A DNA stretch of 25,846 nucleotides, from the IMG/VR virus record IMGVR_UViG_3300034104_002635, positions 1 to 25,846 of that record. The stretch is one strand, 5' to 3'. The translations under genes were made by a program, and so were the position numbers. This document shows, in pieces, positions 17,199 through 23,443 of this stretch. This DNA comes from a virus. The first letter of the stretch is position 1. Each line of letters opens with the position of its first letter. A model generated the notes under the pieces. The model was not told the origin of the DNA. It saw nothing but the letters and a program-made list of their open reading frames with translations, and did not search any database.

Positions 17199-17583
17199 GG
17201 CTCAGGCCCAGCATCTCAGCGAACCCAGCAATCGTTTCCTGCAGGCTGTCGCCGAACAGCTTCATGGACAGGTCAATCATGTCGCCCTTTTCGCCGGTCG
17301 CGAAGTCCTGCCAGCGCCCGGTGCTGAACGATACGCCCAGCGATGGGTTCCGGTCGTCGCGCCACGGCGCACACGCCAGATACCAACCGCCCTGCCGCTT
17401 GCCACCCGGCAACCAGTCACGGCACAGCGCCTCGATGTGAGACGGACTCAGGCGATCCTTGATGTCACGGATGGAGTAAGACCGGGACTTGACGGATACG
17501 GCGGGGGAACAGGGGGGAGCACGCCTCCCGCCGCTCTTGTGGTTTTTAGGCAAGCCTTGGACATCGCCACAATTCCCGGTCAT
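17191..17583 (-). CDS. Degenerate primase zinc-ribbon (CHC2-like) protein
   Basis: 130 residues from the ATG at 17583; an in-frame TTG at 17658 would add 25 residues. The C-terminal 95 residues follow the CHC2 primase pattern: YLACAPWRDDRNPSLGV, then GRWQDFATGEKGDMIDL and a helix. The second zinc pair (CxxC of normal CHC2) is replaced by WQDFATG, as in several phage primases that no longer bind zinc in the usual way. It probably provides template recognition for the Toprim/helicase encoded just downstream, with which it overlaps by eight bases. Confidence 0.8.
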   Translation of the reverse strand: MTGNCGDVQGLPKNHKSGGRRAPPCSPAVSVKSRSYSIRDIKDRLSPSHIEALCRDWLPGGKRQGGWYLACAPWRDDRNPSLGVSFSTGRWQDFATGEKGDMIDLSMKLFGDSLQETIAGFAEMLGLSHA

Positions 17584-17672
17584 TTCGATATTATCCCTCT
17601 GTATCCGCGCCGTCAAACGCGGGGTCGCCAATGCTACAGTTTCAAATTGAACTGACAAGCCTATCAGCGAAA

Positions 17673-18008
17673 TTATTCCTCAACGTCAGCATCGTAAATG
17701 CCACTGACAAAGCTAAACCTATGGAAACGCTTAGGGATTTCCGACAGCACATAGGTGTAACCCTGCGCGTCCTTCCATTCCCCGAACTTCGTCAGCCGAA
17801 TCCGCAACATCAGCGCCTCTGGATCGACCTCGATGTCCCACTGCTGCTCCTGCTCGTTCGTGCAGTTACCCAACAGCATGATCGGCTTCCAGCCTTTACG
17901 CAGGGTGCAATCCATCTCGCAAATGATCATCTCGGTCGGACTGACAGGCTCCAGCACCTCGAAGGGCAGGATACTCCCATCTTCGGTGCAACGGTTCGCA
18001 AACCGCAT
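17673..18008 (-). CDS. Phage protein of unknown function (111 aa)
   Basis: Start ATG at 18008 chosen for the strong GGAGGG site upstream and the TGATG overlap with the previous gene. Begins MRFANRCTEDGSILPFEVLEP and continues beta-rich (PTEMIICEMDCTLRKGW; IEVDPEALMLRIRLTKFGEW), ending in an acidic tail. No catalytic motif. It is the first gene upstream of the primase pair; function unknown. Confidence 0.68.
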   Translation of the reverse strand: MRFANRCTEDGSILPFEVLEPVSPTEMIICEMDCTLRKGWKPIMLLGNCTNEQEQQWDIEVDPEALMLRIRLTKFGEWKDAQGYTYVLSEIPKRFHRFSFVSGIYDADVEE

Positions 18009-18205
18009 CAGCCTGCCCTCCGGCCCAGCCGCGCCTCCACCGCACGGCGCAGCATCAGCGGGGTGAATCCCCACATCCGCATCGCCTCGCTGTAGTGCTT
18101 CACCAACTCCGCAATCTCAGCGTCAACGGCATCCATCTGCGCCTTCAGCGCATCGCGCCTGTCAAACGCCCCAGCCGCAGCCGCAATCGTTTCATTCTCA
18201 GTCAT
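18008..18205 (-). CDS. 65-aa Ala-rich helical phage protein, unknown
   Basis: ATG at 18205 with a GGGGGAG site. Nearly all helix: an acidic N-terminal part (DRRDALKAQMDAVDAEIAEL) likely forms a short coiled coil, and the C-terminus is basic (LRRAVEARLGRRAG). The stop overlaps the next ATG by one base. Could be a small dimeric regulator; no family assigned. Confidence 0.62.
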   Translation of the reverse strand: MTENETIAAAAGAFDRRDALKAQMDAVDAEIAELVKHYSEAMRMWGFTPLMLRRAVEARLGRRAG

Positions 18206-18219
18206 GCTCCCCCTCCCTC

Positions 18220-18528
18220 TCAGTGCTTCGCGGCTGGCCGCATGCCGTATTCCCGGAGCAAGTCCAGCGCCCGCTCCATCTCGGCATACAGGCGCCCCGG
18301 TATGATGCTGTCATCCGTGAAGGCGTCGAACGCATCCACCAGATTGTCCAGCACACGCAGCGCCCGGCCAGCATCGCGCGCTGTCAGGTCGCCCGGCTTC
18401 TCCAAGTGCATCGCGCTGATCAACTGATCCCGCGAGATCGACGTTAGCAAATCACTCAACTGCGCCCACGCCTCCGTCTCATCCTCGGCCCTGATGCCGA
18501 AGCACAGATTGAATTCATGGTGTTTCAT
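18220..18528 (-). CDS. Small acidic helical phage protein (102 aa)
   Basis: Start ATG at 18528 (MKHHEFNLCFGI), which overlaps the preceding TGA (ATGA) and follows a GGGAGGGGG site. A short strand-helix start (FNLCFGIRAEDETEAWAQLSDLL) is followed by Asp/Ala/Leu-rich helices. The opening resembles small phage proteins that carry a ferredoxin-like alpha/beta unit, but I cannot name a family. Unknown function. Confidence 0.65.
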   Translation of the reverse strand: MKHHEFNLCFGIRAEDETEAWAQLSDLLTSISRDQLISAMHLEKPGDLTARDAGRALRVLDNLVDAFDAFTDDSIIPGRLYAEMERALDLLREYGMRPAAKH

Positions 18529-18764
18529 ATTTCCCCCTCCCAATCGATTCCGTCGGTCAGTCCGTAAATCGCGTCACGCAAATCCTTCGGCAGCGCCGCC
18601 GCATCCACAGACACGCCCAGTATCTCAAGCTCATCTATCTCAGCGGTCTCCTGCACAGGCTCCCACCATGATGGTGAGCGCGGCACACCGTAGTCGGCGC
18701 GCTCCATCTGGCAGACGAACGTCACCCGCAGGTCGTCGCTCTCGTATGTGGCTGTCGCAATCAT
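18525..18764 (-). CDS. Small acidic phage protein (79 aa), unknown
   Basis: ATG at 18764 has GGAG eight bases upstream. A GTG at 18773 that overlaps the previous stop (GTGA) is the alternative and would add three residues. The product is beta-rich at first (IATATYESDDLRVTFVCQM) with a Trp pair (SPSWWEPV), then helical and acidic (LPKDLRDAIYGLTDGIDWEGEI). Acidic, small and early, which is common in phage inhibitors, but no specific evidence exists. Confidence 0.62.
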   Translation of the reverse strand: MIATATYESDDLRVTFVCQMERADYGVPRSPSWWEPVQETAEIDELEILGVSVDAAALPKDLRDAIYGLTDGIDWEGEI

Positions 18765-18769
18765 CTCAT

Positions 18770-19189
18770 TCACTCCGTCACGGTGATAAAACTTCTCGTC
18801 GGTATCAGCACCACGCGCTCGACATCGCGGCTGTCGCCCCGGTCATAGCGGCCCCCGGTGGATACCGTGTGTTCGACAGGCACCTGCACGATGCCCAGTT
18901 CATCCGTCCACTGCACCGCCAGCAGGGCGTCAGCGCCCCTCGCGTCGATGGCGCAGAGCGCATTGTATTTATGCTCACTCAGCAGATAGGTTTCGTATCG
19001 CGCGCGCTCATTCCTACGCACCTTGATCTCAACGACACGGGGTCGCGGCTGGCAGCGGAAAACGGCATCGTATGGCGCGAACGGGTCTCGCGGCGCAGTG
19101 GCTGTCAAGCCGAAGGCGCGCTCCAGTTTTGCGATGACGCCCGCCTGATTGGCGCGATCCGCATCGCTTTCATAGACGGGTCGCGTCAT
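18770..19189 (-). CDS. PD-(D/E)XK-like small nuclease-fold protein
   Basis: 139 residues. PYDAVF (D41) followed by VVEIKVRRNE (E54, K56) and the helix YETYLLSEHKYNAL gives the D...ExK spacing of a restriction-endonuclease-like fold; the N-terminal helix carries Glu/Asp candidates. It has a strong GGAGGGGGA ribosome site and overlaps the previous gene by ATGA. Small phage enzymes of this type can be recombination, packaging or host-DNA-degrading nucleases. The fold call is from motif spacing only; activity is unproven. Confidence 0.68.
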   Translation of the reverse strand: MTRPVYESDADRANQAGVIAKLERAFGLTATAPRDPFAPYDAVFRCQPRPRVVEIKVRRNERARYETYLLSEHKYNALCAIDARGADALLAVQWTDELGIVQVPVEHTVSTGGRYDRGDSRDVERVVLIPTRSFITVTE

Positions 19190-19638
19190 TCCCCCTCCCC
19201 TTTCTTCCTCGATTGCCTTCGGCCATTAGCCACAGCCCGCGCGTGTATCTCTGGCCGCAGCTTCCGCAACTGCACGCCGAATTTTGTCCCACAGCCCCAG
19301 CCACAGGCCCGCCCCAGCTGAGACAGGTTCAGGGTTTCATCATACTGGCCCGCAATCGGCAGCCTGCGTGTGCCTGTGTCGTTGCTGCGATGCAGCCCAG
19401 TCACCTTGCGCCACTCCGCCACCTTCCGCACATCGACGCCATACCGCGCCGCCAGATCGTCGTTGCTGCGCCCCGCGAAGGTCGCAAAATCGTCCGGCAC
19501 CGGGCTACCCTTAGCCACGACAGACGACACCTGCGACAGGTGCGCCCGCGCCCGCTCAGACAGGCGCACAGGCGTCAGCTTCTTGCCGTCCCACCACATG
19601 AACCTACGGTCGTGGATAATCACACGCCTATCCGACAT
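19186..19638 (-). CDS. Helix-turn-helix DNA-binding protein, candidate early regulator
   Basis: 150 residues, basic. A helix-turn-helix is readable in SNDDLAARYGVDVRKVAEWR (about 58-77), with the recognition helix near VRKVAEWR. A second HTH-like stretch (LNLSQLGRACGWGCGTKFGVQLRK, about 104-127) precedes a very basic tail (RRQSRKKGEGE). A dual-HTH layout fits a DNA-binding regulator or a homing-endonuclease-type DNA-binding module. It is placed just downstream of three evenly spaced ATTAAT-type repeats (19665-19725), which could be its sites. This last link is inference. Confidence 0.66.
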   Translation of the reverse strand: MSDRRVIIHDRRFMWWDGKKLTPVRLSERARAHLSQVSSVVAKGSPVPDDFATFAGRSNDDLAARYGVDVRKVAEWRKVTGLHRSNDTGTRRLPIAGQYDETLNLSQLGRACGWGCGTKFGVQLRKLRPEIHARAVANGRRQSRKKGEGE

Positions 19639-19664
19639 CGCCCTCGCCCATCACACAGCCCCTC

Positions 19665-19725
19665 AAATTAATCCGCCAGTAACTCGCCATTAATTCGCCG
19701 CGCCTCGAAATTAATCCGCCGCGCC
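19665..19725. repeat. Three ATTAAT-centred direct repeats at 21-22 bp spacing
   Basis: ATTAAT cores at 19667, 19689 and 19710, each followed by (T/C)CGCC, and the last two extended to CGCCGCGCC. The spacing of two helical turns puts all copies on one DNA face, as for an operator array. The third copy overlaps the end of the 60-aa gene. Confidence 0.6.
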
Positions 19726-19893
19726 TTCGCAGATAAGATCGGCAACGGTTGCGCCGTCGAACCAATAGTTGTTGATGGCGTCCATCGCGCCTTTGACCCG
19801 TTCACCAGCCGCCATGCGAATCTTCAGCGCCTCATTCAGCGCGGCCAGTTCGCCTGTGGTGTAAACGTAATCGGTGTTGTCGTGCGTAAACAT
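19711..19893 (-). CDS. 60-aa acidic phage protein, unknown
   Basis: ATG at 19893 preferred over the GTG at 19896, with a GAGGTGGAG site just upstream. MFTHDNTDYVYTTGELAAL forms a short strand-helix start, followed by a helix with basic residues (ALKIRMAAGERVKGAMDAINN). A phage family, but not one I can name. Part of the coupled accessory block. Confidence 0.6.
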   Translation of the reverse strand: MFTHDNTDYVYTTGELAALNEALKIRMAAGERVKGAMDAINNYWFDGATVADLICEGAAD

Positions 19894-20084
19894 CACTCCA
19901 CCTCATACGTGTCGAAGGGTGCGCCGCAGGCTTGCTCCCAGCCACCATGCGCTTCCTCTGCATCTAGTTGAACGATGCGCCGCAGCAGTGCCGCCCTGAA
20001 CATCTCAGGCGTCACGTCCAACCCCTCTGGGTCATTGCTCACGACACTGAACGCCAATTCATAGGCGTGATTATATCGCGTCAT
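19893..20084 (-). CDS. 63-aa phage protein with PFDTYE-type C-terminus
   Basis: ATG at 20084 chosen over the GTG at 20087; it overlaps the upstream stop region. The pattern YNHAYELAFSVVSNDPEGLD-VTPEMFRAALLRRI...ACGAPFDTYE is one I recognise as recurring in small phage early proteins of unknown function. Alpha-helical, acidic. The stop overlaps the next start. Confidence 0.65.
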   Translation of the reverse strand: MTRYNHAYELAFSVVSNDPEGLDVTPEMFRAALLRRIVQLDAEEAHGGWEQACGAPFDTYEVE

Positions 20085-20245
20085 CACTCCGTCCCCTCTG
20101 CCCTGTTAATCATCTGCTGCACGTCATACAGCAGCCGCGCCGCGCTATTCGGCTCCATGCCGCCATAGCCGTCTGACTCATAGTCGGCGTATCTATCCAG
20201 AAATTCCGCGCACTCGGCCAGCATGTCCAGTATCTCGGCCATCAT
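20084..20245 (-). CDS. 53-aa acidic helical phage protein
   Basis: ATG at 20245 overlaps the preceding TGA (ATGA) and has GGGAG about eight bases upstream. MMAEILDMLAECAEFLDRYA is a helix, followed by a tyrosine/aspartate-rich middle (DYESDGYGG) and a second helix (NSAARLLYDVQQMI). No known motif. Confidence 0.55.
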   Translation of the reverse strand: MMAEILDMLAECAEFLDRYADYESDGYGGMEPNSAARLLYDVQQMINRAEGTE

Positions 20246-20400
20246 CTCACGCGCTCCCTCTCCAGCCGCGCCCACCGCGCCAGCGCCTCACGCGCCACCT
20301 GCGCGGCCTCGTCACGCACCCGGCGGGCATGAACCCACCGCGCCCGCTCCTGCTCCGCAATCGCTGCATCCAGCGCCTGCAATGCCTGCTGTCCCGTCAT
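20242..20400 (-). CDS. 52-aa Arg/Ala-rich helical phage protein
   Basis: ATG at 20400 overlaps the preceding TGA (ATGA). The whole product is one long charged helix (ALDAAIAEQERARWVHARRV, then EAAQVAREALARWARLERER), consistent with a coiled coil. No function assigned. Confidence 0.55.
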   Translation of the reverse strand: MTGQQALQALDAAIAEQERARWVHARRVRDEAAQVAREALARWARLERERVR

Positions 20401-20717
20401 TTCATCGTTCCTTTTATAAGGCCCATCGGCGTCATCGACATCGCCCGCTCGTAGGCGTTCTTCTTCTTCACCGCAGATGAAAACTGCTGCTCCCTCAGCC
20501 ACAAAAGCTCCTCCAGCACCTCCAGCATGTCAGGCGCAGCAGCGATCAATCGCGCGTTCGCCTGCACGGTCTGCGCGTCCCAATCTTTCTCCATAGTGCA
20601 GACTGGCAGCCAGCGTGCCTCGCCATCAGGCCCCGGCTCGCATAGCGCCTCAACCCCCGTCTCGATCATGAACCCCTTGCGGGTAACGAACCACGGCCCC
20701 GGCGTGTGTCCCGTCAT
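20397..20717 (-). CDS. HTPGPW-motif phage protein, copy 1
   Basis: 106 residues. HTPGPW at 4-9, then a beta-rich region and the ANARLIAAAPDMLEVLEELL helix, the recognised signature of a widespread small phage protein family of unknown function. The C-terminal end (AVKKKNAYERAM) is nearly identical to copy 4 at 21204. The stop and start overlap neighbours by ATGA. Confidence 0.8.
   Translation of the reverse strand: MTGHTPGPWFVTRKGFMIETGVEALCEPGPDGEARWLPVCTMEKDWDAQTVQANARLIAAAPDMLEVLEELLWLREQQFSSAVKKKNAYERAMSMTPMGLIKGTMK
20438..20474. repeat. 37-bp exact repeat shared by two HTPGPW genes (copy 1)
   Basis: Identical to 21260-21296. It encodes the shared KKKNAYERAM-type end of the two paralogues, showing a duplication recent enough to keep exact DNA identity over a short stretch. 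Confidence 0.85.
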
Positions 20718-20914
20718 TTCAATTCTCCCTTCGCATATGCAATTATCGCGCGAGCTTGTGCCTGCTCCGCCTCGTCCTGCTCATCCCAAGATGGGGAGTC
20801 ACACAGCGCACGGTGGCTGATAACTAAAGCCTCCAGTGTGGCCAGCAGATCAGGCGCGGCCAACTGCAAGCGCCGACGTTCCGCCAGCCCTGACCAACCG
20901 ATATTATCGCTCAT
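20714..20914 (-). CDS. HTPGPW-family member lacking the N-terminal motif
   Basis: 66 residues from ATG at 20914 with a GGGAG site. It contains the family's helical part (RRRLQLAAPDLLATLEAL) and the C-terminal ARAIIAYAKGE pattern, but the HTPGPW-containing beta region is missing. It is either a trimmed paralogue or a natural helical-domain version. Situated between two complete copies and coupled to both by overlaps. Confidence 0.68.
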   Translation of the reverse strand: MSDNIGWSGLAERRRLQLAAPDLLATLEALVISHRALCDSPSWDEQDEAEQAQARAIIAYAKGELK

Positions 20915-21216
20915 CACGCCTCTCCCTTCGCACTCGCTATCACTGACGCAATCGCCGCCAGCACTTCGTCGTCTTCACCCTCGAAGTTCGACGCCTCCAG
21001 ACAATCACGCGCGACCTCCAGCATTTTCAGCATGTCAGGCGCGGCAGCGATCAGGCGGGCGTTAGCCATCGCTGTTGCATCGTTATGCAGCGCGCCTTGC
21101 CCAAACGAGTGGGCGTTCGTCGTGCAGATATCCGCGACAGTCTCGCTCTCAATTTCCACCTGATACCCGACCGCAAACCACGGCCCCGGTGTGTGCTTCG
21201 CAATCAATCCGGCCAT
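20914..21216 (-). CDS. HTPGPW-motif phage protein, copy 3
   Basis: 100 residues. HTPGPW at 8-13, the ANARLIAAAPDMLKMLE helix, and an end (IASVIASAKGEA) related to the 66-aa member just downstream. AGGGGATGG lies upstream of its ATG. It begins 13 bases inside the 3' end of the previous paralogue (copy 4). Confidence 0.8.
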   Translation of the reverse strand: MAGLIAKHTPGPWFAVGYQVEIESETVADICTTNAHSFGQGALHNDATAMANARLIAAAPDMLKMLEVARDCLEASNFEGEDDEVLAAIASVIASAKGEA

Positions 21217-21548
21217 TTATCCATCCCCTCTATGATACGCATCGCCGTAAGCGAATTACACATCGCCCGCTCGTAGGCGTTCTTCTTCTTCACCGCCGAT
21301 TTAAACTCCTGCGTCCTCAGCCACAGCAATTCTTCCATCACCTTCATAAGATCGGGCGCACACGCGATTAACCGCGCGTTCGCGGCCACAGTCTCCGCAT
21401 CCCAATCTTCCCCCATCTCCATCGTGCAGACAGGCACCCAGTGCGTCCGAAAGGAACGCCCCAGCTCTCCCGCCACTTCGATGATCGTTTCGCCGGTTTC
21501 CGCCTTCCGGGCGACAAACCACGGCCCCGGTGTGTGTCCCGCGCTCAT
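21204..21548 (-). CDS. HTPGPW-motif phage protein, copy 4
   Basis: 114 residues. HTPGPW at 5-10, WVPVCTME and ANARLIACAPDLMKVMEELLWLR, then the SAVKKKNAYERAM segment shared with copy 1. The start overlaps the previous stop (ATGA). Family function unknown; the amplification is described under findings. Confidence 0.8.
   Translation of the reverse strand: MSAGHTPGPWFVARKAETGETIIEVAGELGRSFRTHWVPVCTMEMGEDWDAETVAANARLIACAPDLMKVMEELLWLRTQEFKSAVKKKNAYERAMCNSLTAMRIIEGMDKWPD
21260..21296. repeat. 37-bp exact repeat shared by two HTPGPW genes (copy 2)
   Basis: Identical to 20438-20474, about 820 bp away and in direct orientation. Recombination between the two would delete the intervening genes. Confidence 0.85.
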
Positions 21549-21808
21549 ACGTCCGCCTCCACTTCCCGATAATCCTCAATCATGTGTTCCGCTATCTCGC
21601 GCCAGTTCACATCCGAGAGGAACGCCTCGGCATAGTCCAGCGCCAGCCCGGAAGCCTGTTCCGCCACCGTCTCCAGCGCAAACTCCCGCAGCCGCTGGCC
21701 CAAATCATAGGCGTCCAGATCGTTATCGCTGGCGAAATCGCCACCGTCGAACATCTCCAGATTAACGCGCCATGTCGCGTAGTTCGTCCATCCGTTATAT
21801 TCGCTCAT
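21545..21808 (-). CDS. NGWTNYATW-motif phage protein (DUF7249-like)
   Basis: 87 residues. It opens with MSEYNGWTNYATWRVNLEMFD, the hallmark of a small family found in phages and plasmids (I believe the DUF7249 group). A helical middle and acidic C-terminus follow. No function is established for the family that I know of; plasmid/phage sharing hints at a role in host interaction. Overlaps neighbours by ATGA. Confidence 0.78.
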   Translation of the reverse strand: MSEYNGWTNYATWRVNLEMFDGGDFASDNDLDAYDLGQRLREFALETVAEQASGLALDYAEAFLSDVNWREIAEHMIEDYREVEADV

Positions 21809-21972
21809 TGTCCTTGCCCCTCAATGAAATCCCAACCTGCCTCACCCATGCGCTGTTCGACCTCCTCCGGGTCAACCTCGCCCAGTTCCTCCGGGTCAAA
21901 GGCGCACACCGCGAACCCCGCATCGCGCAGCAGCCGGAGTGCATCCAGCATCGCATACGTATATGTGAACAT
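21805..21972 (-). CDS. 55-aa acidic phage protein (AxxFxPEEL type)
   Basis: ATG at 21972, with GGGAG upstream. LDALRLLRDAGFAVCAFDPEEL followed by an acidic stretch and RMGEAGWDFI is a recognisable pattern in small phage proteins of unknown function. Probably a compact alpha/beta fold. Confidence 0.72.
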   Translation of the reverse strand: MFTYTYAMLDALRLLRDAGFAVCAFDPEELGEVDPEEVEQRMGEAGWDFIEGQGQ

Positions 21973-21989
21973 CGTCCCTGCTCCCTTCG

Positions 21990-22268
21990 TTATGCGTCCA
22001 GCGCCGCATCCAGCGCCGCCGCGACCGCTTCCCTCAGCCCACACAGACTATCGTCCGCATAGGCGTCAAACAGCGCCGTATCCGGCCCACCGTCCCAGCC
22101 GGGAGGATACGCAACCACGCGCCAATCCTCCCATGTCGGCACATCGCAGCCGTGCGTGTCCGAAACCCACACATACGCACCAGACAGCAGATACCGCGAC
22201 AGCAGATGGCACCCGCCACCCGTGTGTTCGACCTCAAAGCCTTCCCCGGCCAGAATGTTATCCAGCAT
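21990..22268 (-). CDS. TGGGC-motif small phage protein (92 aa)
   Basis: ATG at 22268, with GGGAGG upstream. EGFEVEHTGGGCHLLSRYLL and a following strand SGAYVWVSDTHG resemble a phage family with an invariant TGGGC loop. The rest is acidic and ends in an Ala/Asp-rich helix. Function unknown; the conserved Cys could be functional. Confidence 0.7.
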   Translation of the reverse strand: MLDNILAGEGFEVEHTGGGCHLLSRYLLSGAYVWVSDTHGCDVPTWEDWRVVAYPPGWDGGPDTALFDAYADDSLCGLREAVAAALDAALDA

Positions 22269-22279
22269 CACAGCCTCCC

Positions 22280-22612
22280 TCACTCCGGATAAAAACACAG
22301 GTCGAAACTGTAATGCGGCTCTGCGAAAATGCCGCACTGGCACAGCGCCTCACTCGCCACGATGGCCCACTGATACGGGCCAGCCTCGAACGATATGCGC
22401 CAGCCCTCGCGCTCTTGCCGCATGAAGCATTCGCGCTCCGGGTCGCAGCCGATAGCAGCCGCAAACTTGCACATCGCGTCATAGGCGGCCTTCGCCCGGC
22501 CCTTGCAACTGGTGCGCTTGCTGGCGGCCAGCGCCACCTTCTCAGCGATCAGCGCGGCTCCGTGGCCATAGTAATAGCCCTCATTCTTGCGGGCATAATC
22601 CAAATTAAGCAT
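22280..22612 (-). CDS. Phage protein of unknown function (110 aa)
   Basis: ATG at 22612 with GGGAG about nine bases upstream. The start MLNLDYARKNEGYYYGHGAAL is rich in Tyr/Gly. The middle is helical with cysteines (AAYDAMCKFAAAIGC), and the end is beta-rich (PYQWAIVASEALCQCGIFAE). Six cysteines in all, but no clear zinc pattern. Unknown. Confidence 0.65.
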   Translation of the reverse strand: MLNLDYARKNEGYYYGHGAALIAEKVALAASKRTSCKGRAKAAYDAMCKFAAAIGCDPERECFMRQEREGWRISFEAGPYQWAIVASEALCQCGIFAEPHYSFDLCFYPE

Positions 22613-22625
22613 CACACAATCTCCC

Positions 22626-22703
22626 TCAGATAAGCGCCAGAACGGCGACCACGATACCCAGCGCGGCAACGGCCAGCGCGGATTGCAAGCGGCCCTCAGT
22701 CAT
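22626..22703 (-). CDS. 25-aa membrane microprotein
   Basis: An ATG at 22703 overlaps the TGA of the preceding gene (ATGA), with GGGAGG seven bases upstream. The product starts MTEGRLQ and then is a single hydrophobic helix (SALAVAALGIVVAVLALI) running to the stop. Size and topology match phage microproteins that insert in the inner membrane. Shine-Dalgarno plus coupling make chance unlikely, though such short genes can only be confirmed by ribosome profiling. Confidence 0.58.
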   Translation of the reverse strand: MTEGRLQSALAVAALGIVVAVLALI

Positions 22704-23167
22704 GCCAAAGCCTCCCGCATCTCATCAACCCGGACGCGCGCCACATCCAGCGCCTCGTCCAACAGCTCGTTCGCCACCTCGACCAGATAGGCGTTCGCCC
22801 GCTGGCCCCGACGAAACACGGGATAATTGCACTCAATGCCCCAGAGTGATGCAGCATGGTCGTCAATCTCAATGCCATTGCGCGACACGCTCACGACTAT
22901 ACCGCACCAGAACCATTCATCGTTCTTCCATGCGTCCATTACAGCCTGCGCCCGCGCCATGCGCCGCGCCAGTGTCGCCTTGCTTTTCGGCCCAATCCAG
23001 CCCGCATCCTTCGGGTCAAGCGAGGGCCAAAAACCGTCCTGTTCTCTGTCAGGCGCGCCGCTGTTCGTGTCATAACGAACCGTCGCCGTTACCTCGAAGC
23101 CGTCCACCTCGCATGTGATGCTATCGCCCTCGCAGACGTAATCACGGAAACCTTGACCAACAAACAT
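22700..23167 (-). CDS. Conserved phage protein (155 aa), first gene of the leftward early block
   Basis: ATG at 23167, with a strong GGGAGGC site. Beta-rich N-terminus (DSITCEVDGFEVTATVRYD), then EWFWCGIVVSVSRNGIEIDD and ASLWGIECNYP, and a helical acidic C-terminus (NAYLVEVANELLDEALDVA). I recognise the GFEVTA and SLWGIE patterns from many phage early proteins without a known function. It is promoter-proximal in the leftward operon. Confidence 0.75.
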   Translation of the reverse strand: MFVGQGFRDYVCEGDSITCEVDGFEVTATVRYDTNSGAPDREQDGFWPSLDPKDAGWIGPKSKATLARRMARAQAVMDAWKNDEWFWCGIVVSVSRNGIEIDDHAASLWGIECNYPVFRRGQRANAYLVEVANELLDEALDVARVRVDEMREALA

Positions 23168-23177
23168 TTCATGCCTC

Positions 23178-23190
23178 CCGTTTCAAACGG
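23178..23190. promoter_or_regulatory. CCGTTT-C-AAACGG palindrome upstream of the 155-aa gene
   Basis: Perfect 6-bp arms around one base, containing the GTTTCA hexamer that recurs to the right, and lying 11 bases before the start codon at 23167. Its position upstream of the ribosome site suggests an operator or a leader structure. Confidence 0.5.
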
Positions 23191-23203
23191 CCCGTCAAGA
23201 CCG

Positions 23204-23356
23204 TCACCCAGCCTCTAATTCAACGTGACATTTCGCGCAACAATAAATCAGCACCGAAAACGGAGCTTTCACATCCGCAATCGGATCGACAGGGAAACGC
23301 TCGTTTTCGATTAAAACTAACTTACAACGAAGGGTTAACCCATTGAGATTGCTCAT
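23204..23356 (-). CDS. Possible 50-aa Cys-rich protein
   Basis: Open frame from ATG at 23356: MSNLNGLTLRCKLVLIENER, then a Pro/Asp-rich middle, ending in LIYCCAKCHVELEAG. Cysteines near the end (CCAKC) could bind metal. No Shine-Dalgarno is visible before this ATG and the base composition is lower in GC than the neighbours. It may be a leaderless early gene or a chance frame within the control region. Confidence 0.35.
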   Translation of the reverse strand: MSNLNGLTLRCKLVLIENERFPVDPIADVKAPFSVLIYCCAKCHVELEAG

Positions 23357-23443
23357 GAAACAAAATGTCACGGGCCAAGCCCCTGAAACCAAACGATAAA
23401 ACAGCGTTTTGAAACGGGTGAAACGCCCCTGTGACGGTTGGCT

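Noticed and set aside
15885-17327. 480-codon + strand open frame
   Set aside because: Lies entirely antisense to the primase genes; the product is His/Arg/Gln-rich with no motif, as expected from the complement of a GC-rich gene.
21530-22633. 367-codon + strand open frame
   Set aside because: Antisense to several coupled small genes with good ribosome sites; composition is Pro/Arg/Ser/His-rich and not protein-like.
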